A stretch of DNA of 64,000 bases from Pseudarthrobacter chlorophenolicus A6 (lineage in GTDB: Bacteria; Actinomycetota; Actinomycetes; Actinomycetales; Micrococcaceae): positions 4,075,942 through 4,139,941 of the forward strand of contig NC_011886.1 of assembly GCF_000022025.1 (NCBI RefSeq). The letters are read 5' to 3'. This document shows positions 60,869 to 64,000 of this stretch, one piece after another. Below the pieces are notes generated by a model that was not told the origin of the DNA, did no database searches, and saw nothing but the letters and a program-made list of their open reading frames with translations. The first letter of the stretch is position 1. The number at the start of each line of letters is the position of its first letter. The translations under genes were made by a program, and so were the position numbers.

Positions 60869-63039
60869 CAGCGTCCTTCCAGCTTGTTGCGGTCAGCCAG
60901 CCTGGCATCGCGTTCAGCCAATTTGGCAAACATATTGTTGTAAGCGGCCAGATCGGCGTCGTTATTCCTGTCCGCCGCGCGGTCCACCCGCTTGGTCTCC
61001 CGCTGATCCGAGCGGGACCACATAATTGCGACGCCGATTGCCACCAGGAGTGTGGGCACCTCGCCGATGCCCCAGGCCACCGCCCCGCCGGTCTGCTGGT
61101 CGGCCAGCGCGGACTGGCCCCAGTTGCGGCCCAGGTTGCCGAAGTAGTCCGCTGCGAGCAGCCCGGTGCCGCCCATGATGGAGACACCGAAGAACGCGTG
61201 GAAGCCCATGGTGGCGAGGAGCAGCAGCAGCCGCATGGGGTACGGGGCCCGGCGCGGCAGGGGATCGGTTCCGATCATGGTGAGCACGAAGATGTACCCG
61301 GTAAGCAGGAAGTGCAGGTTCATGAGTTCGTGCCCCACGTGCTCGCGCATGGCATAGCCGAACAGGTCGGAGAAGTAGAAGATCACGATTGAGCCGGCGA
61401 AGTTGGCGGCGGCGAACAGCGGATGCGTGACCAGCTGGGAGAACTTCGAGTGCACGAAAACCAGGATCCATTCGCGGGCACCCCGCGAGCCGTCACCGCG
61501 GGCGGGCAGCGCGCGCAGGGCCAGCGTTACCGGGGCCCCGAGCACCAGGAAGATGGGAGCCACCATGGTCAGGGCCATGTGGTCCACCATGTGTGCCGAA
61601 AAGAGGATGCGGCCGTATACCGCCGGTGGCCCGGACGTGATGTAGGTGAGGACTACGAGGCCGATGATCCAGTTGACGGTACGGAACCAGTTCCACTTGT
61701 CGCCGCGTCGGTGGACCTTGGCGACGCCGAGGATATAGGTCACCAGGCCGAACAGGGCTACCGCGATCCACAGCCAGTCCAGGCGCCACTCGGTGAACCA
61801 GCGGGTGGGGTTCAGCTCCGGCGGGAGCTCGTAGCCGGTCAGGATGAAGGCAGGCGAGGCGTCGGGCGCGAACGTGGTGGGCTGCGGCGGGGCAGAACGG
61901 CCCAGCGCGACGGCGATGCCCGAGGTTGCGCCCATCAGCAGGAGTTCGGCGAGGAGCAGTTGCCAGAGCACGCGCCGGGAAGACATGGTGGATCCCTTGC
62001 GGCCCAGCTGTGGGATGACCCACTGCCGGTGCATGAAGCCGATGCCGCCCAGGACCAGGGTGGCGGCCGACTTGGCCAGGATCAGCTGTCCGTAGGACGA
62101 ACCGAAGAGGTCTCCCCAGCTGGTGATCCGGATGCTGGCATTGATAACACCGGAAGCGAAGACGAGGACGAAGGCAAAACCGGCAAGGGTGGAGAAGCGT
62201 CGCAGGGTAGGTTCGGTGATGTCCGTTGTTGCGCCGGCCTTGGAGCCGGTGAGGATCCCGGACAGGAGCGCCAGCAGGATGATGCCACCCACCCAGGAGC
62301 TCACCCCCACCAGGTGGAGTCCAAGTGAGTTGATGGCCCCTTCATGGTCCGAGGAGCTGGACGAGTGGCCGATCAGGGCGGTGGGTACCAAACCGATCAG
62401 TGCCAGGATCAGGGTGAGGGCCAAGCCGCCCAGGGACCGGACCCCGAACAGTGCGGTGGTGACAACGGCCGCGATGATCGTCACCGCCAGCCAGGCCCGT
62501 CCGGTCTCAATGTCCGTCATGAAGTACACGAGCGCCTGGGTAAATTCGGCGTCGCCCGAGAGTGGTTGTCCCGCCACGTCGGCGTAGGTCAGCACCAGCA
62601 CGGCAATAGCTGACAGGGTCCACACAGCACCTGCGGCGGCTGCCACGGCGAGGGCGCGGCTGAAAGCTGGATGTTCCGGGCTGTCTGGGGAGTCGCCTTT
62701 CGCTCGGCCGCGCGGCGAGAGGCTCCTGGGGAGAATCCCGACGGCGAAGATCAGGCCGCCGATGACACTGGCCAGGGCCACGTTGTGCAGCGCCTTGCTG
62801 ATCGGAAGCCCCCAACGCACAAGTGCGCCGGGATCGGAGACGCCACGGGTCACTGCAGCGCCGGAGAAGATCAGCGCTGCTACGAGTGCCAGGAAGACCG
62901 CGGCGAGGCCGGCGAGCTGCCAGCCTTTCGAAATTCCGAGGGCGTTGCCGCCCGTCCCCTTCGCTCCGTTCCCGGGAGCGGGCTGAGGCGTTGCGGAACG
63001 TGGTTTTGCGGCAGAAGACACCACTACATTGTCCGCCAC
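60868..63039 (-). CDS. CopD-CtaG fusion membrane protein (copper/cytochrome oxidase assembly)
   Basis: The 723-aa multi-spanning protein joins an N-terminal CopD-like domain (HNVALASVIGGLIFAVGILP, LHLVGVSSWVGGIILLALLS, about residues 80-370) to a C-terminal caa3-type CtaG domain (FSAHMVDHMALTMVAPIFLV, HVGHELMNLHFLLTGYIFVL, MGFHAFFGVSIM). CopD proteins import copper and CtaG delivers it to oxidase. The start is GTG at 63039. It is the first gene of the unit that ends with the thioredoxin-NHL protein. Confidence 0.9.
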   Translation of the reverse strand: MADNVVVSSAAKPRSATPQPAPGNGAKGTGGNALGISKGWQLAGLAAVFLALVAALIFSGAAVTRGVSDPGALVRWGLPISKALHNVALASVIGGLIFAVGILPRSLSPRGRAKGDSPDSPEHPAFSRALAVAAAAGAVWTLSAIAVLVLTYADVAGQPLSGDAEFTQALVYFMTDIETGRAWLAVTIIAAVVTTALFGVRSLGGLALTLILALIGLVPTALIGHSSSSSDHEGAINSLGLHLVGVSSWVGGIILLALLSGILTGSKAGATTDITEPTLRRFSTLAGFAFVLVFASGVINASIRITSWGDLFGSSYGQLILAKSAATLVLGGIGFMHRQWVIPQLGRKGSTMSSRRVLWQLLLAELLLMGATSGIAVALGRSAPPQPTTFAPDASPAFILTGYELPPELNPTRWFTEWRLDWLWIAVALFGLVTYILGVAKVHRRGDKWNWFRTVNWIIGLVVLTYITSGPPAVYGRILFSAHMVDHMALTMVAPIFLVLGAPVTLALRALPARGDGSRGAREWILVFVHSKFSQLVTHPLFAAANFAGSIVIFYFSDLFGYAMREHVGHELMNLHFLLTGYIFVLTMIGTDPLPRRAPYPMRLLLLLATMGFHAFFGVSIMGGTGLLAADYFGNLGRNWGQSALADQQTGGAVAWGIGEVPTLLVAIGVAIMWSRSDQRETKRVDRAADRNNDADLAAYNNMFAKLAERDARLADRNKLEGR

Positions 63040-63094
63040 CCCCGGGCTGTGCGGCGAATCGGCTGGTGGGCCCGGGACGGGCCTTAAAGCAAAA

Positions 63095-63122
63095 GGAGCG
63101 GTGACCCTCAGGTCACCGCTCC
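63095..63122 (-). terminator. Terminator of the HU gene
   Basis: A perfect 12-bp stem (GGAGCGGTGACC / GGTCACCGCTCC) has a 4-nt loop. On the minus strand it is followed by TTTTGCTTT. It lies 36 bp after the HU stop. Confidence 0.92.
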
Positions 63123-63157
63123 CAGAGCTGCTCCGGCGTTGCGCCGGGCGAAGAAGC

Positions 63158-63445
63158 CTACTTCTTGTTGGAGACGGCAGCCTTCAGCTTGGAGCCGGCG
63201 GTCAGCTTGACGCTGTGGCCAGCGGCGATCTGAATGGTCTCACCCGTCTGCGGGTTGCGGCCGGTGCGAGCTGCACGGTCGGTGCGCTCAACTGCCAGCC
63301 AGCCCGGGATGGTGATCTTCTCGCCGGCGGCGACAGAGGTCTCGAAAACCTCGAACAGTGCGTCGAGGACGGTGTTGACGGCTGCCTGGCTGGTGCCGGC
63401 CTTGCCCGCTACCTCTGCAACAAGTTCACTACGGTTCTTAGCCAT
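63158..63445 (-). CDS. hup: DNA-binding protein HU
   Basis: The 95-aa nucleoid protein starts MAKNRSELVAEVAGKAG and carries the dimerisation helices (AVNTVLDALFEVFETSV). The DNA-wrapping arm has the family signature GWLAVERTDRAARTGRNPQT followed by GETIQIAAGHSVKLTAGSKLK. There is no Ala/Lys-rich C-terminal extension of the mycobacterial HupB kind. ATG 63445 has a strong AGGAGGA ribosome site. It is monocistronic, between the rRNA operon end and its own terminator. Confidence 0.96.
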   Translation of the reverse strand: MAKNRSELVAEVAGKAGTSQAAVNTVLDALFEVFETSVAAGEKITIPGWLAVERTDRAARTGRNPQTGETIQIAAGHSVKLTAGSKLKAAVSNKK

Positions 63446-63823
63446 TGATGTCCTCCTGGACGGTCTGGTTACGGAGCCCGCACGCGGTGTGCGCGCAGGC
63501 CACTGTTCGAAAACTTACCAGCTACCACCCCACGGGGCCGCAAATTCCGCGTGTTTCCGCGACTTTTTGAGGTTAATCACCGTATATTGAGGGGTTTTTC
63601 GCCCTCAGCGGAGCCTGACAGCTCGCGTTGGGACGTTGAGATACGTACGACGCCGGCAAGCACCTTCCGGCCCCGGCCCGCCACACGCCCTAATCACCCC
63701 CGTTGCCCTATCAGCTATCGCTCCTAACAGTGGGTGTTAGCTGCGGTATCTGATGGGGCATCCCGGGGGTGTCCCCTGGCATATCTGGCGTGTTTGTGAG
63801 GTGGTTTTGTTTGTTAAATGTGG
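63446..63823. other. Intergenic region between HU and the rRNA operon
   Basis: About 380 bp without a convincing gene. It should hold the HU promoter on its left side; a TAAGTT-like box near 63513-63518 on the minus strand is only a weak candidate. The right part contains the palindrome at 63705-63759 and then the rRNA terminator. Confidence 0.5.
63705..63759. repeat. Imperfect palindrome related to the element upstream of putA
   Basis: Twenty-five-base arms (63705-63729 and 63735-63759) pair with three mismatch positions and two G-T pairs around a 5-nt loop. The left flank GTTGCCCTATCA resembles GTTGCTCTATCA at 9697-9708, and the right flank TGATGGGGCA resembles TGATCGGGCA at 9746-9755. This suggests two members of one dispersed repeat family. 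Confidence 0.65.
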
Positions 63824-63853
63824 GAGGCCCCAACCGTTGCTGGTTGGGGCCTC
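63824..63853 (-). terminator. rRNA operon terminator hairpin
   Basis: A perfect 12-bp stem (GAGGCCCCAACC / GGTTGGGGCCTC) has a 6-nt loop. It lies 15 bp beyond the 5S 3' end on the minus strand. The following sequence (CCCACATTT) has only a weak U tract. Confidence 0.85.
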
Positions 63854-63867
63854 GACCGAATGGTTGT

Positions 63868-63984
63868 CCGGCGGTGTCCTACTCTCCCACACCCTCCCGG
63901 GTGCAGTACCATCGGCGCTGTGGGTCTTAGCTTCCGGGTTCGGAATGGGACCGGGCGTTTCCCCCACGCTATGACCGCCGTAAC
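63868..63984 (-). rRNA. rrf: 5S ribosomal RNA
   Basis: Read on the minus strand, GTTACGGCGGTCATAGCGTG opens the molecule, GGGGAAACGCCCGGTCCCAT and GAACCCGGAAGCTAAG are universal 5S segments, and ACACCGCC closes helix I with GGCGGT. The 5' end is at 63984 by comparison with the actinobacterial form, and the 3' end is near 63868. It is the last gene of an rRNA operon whose 23S gene would lie beyond 64000. Confidence 0.95.
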
Positions 63985-64000
63985 CCTTTCACCCGTCACC

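Overview
The window is high-GC actinobacterial chromosome, most like Arthrobacter, Pseudarthrobacter or another Micrococcaceae genus. The reasons are GC-rich third codon positions, frequent GTG starts, TANNNT boxes just upstream of some starts, an actinobacterial-type 5S rRNA, a PanD/PutA/HU set typical of that group, and several catabolic clusters for osmolytes and plant-derived compounds. The genus is inferred from protein style, not from a search. No prophage, insertion sequence or CRISPR array was seen.

Layout. 0.1-5.9 kb: a tRNA-Gly, a tiny basic protein overlapping an AlaDH/PNT-type dehydrogenase, an M20 amidohydrolase, an MFS exporter divergent from a LysR regulator, and a small CxxC protein. 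6.0-12.4 kb: a proline/amino-acid unit with putA, an APC permease and a divergent LysR gene. putA and the permease share a 45-bp promoter block. 12.4-22.3 kb: panD, an AEC transporter, a monomeric sarcosine-oxidase-like flavoprotein, a DHA2 MFS exporter, a trehalose-phosphatase-like/GH15 fusion whose phosphatase catalytic aspartates are replaced, and redox genes (LLM oxidoreductase, aldo/keto reductase, DJ-1/PfpI).

22.5-34.0 kb is a choline/glycine-betaine degradation block: an orphan solute-binding lipoprotein, a BetI-like TetR gene with a striking double operator, betB, betA, an APC permease, Rieske oxygenase gbcA, its reductase gbcB, and fdhA. Together they would convert choline to betaine and then to dimethylglycine, oxidising the released formaldehyde.

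34.2-44.2 kb is an apparently undescribed carbohydrate or cyclitol catabolic island: two SDRs, two TIM-barrel isomerase/epimerase-like proteins, two Gfo/Idh/MocA dehydrogenases, a VOC protein, a P-loop kinase, a KDPG-aldolase-like enzyme, an MHS-type MFS importer and a LacI regulator. Five copies of one LacI-like operator lie at its two promoter regions.

44.4-54.6 kb is a divergent cluster: three luciferase-like flavin monooxygenase genes, a DUF1684 gene and an amino-acid-type ABC transporter on one strand, with an FAD/NAD(P)-binding protein and a GNAT acetyltransferase on the other. By analogy with the Bacillus ytmI-tcyJKLMN-ytnJ locus it probably salvages sulfur from S-substituted cysteines or similar compounds.

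54.7-64.0 kb is core or general sequence: a HerA-like ATPase, a membrane-anchored unknown, a DUF559 nuclease-like protein, a thioredoxin-NHL protein overlapping a CopD-CtaG fusion, HU, and the 3' end of an rRNA operon (5S on the minus strand). A palindromic repeat just before the 5S terminator resembles the core of a long nested palindrome upstream of putA.
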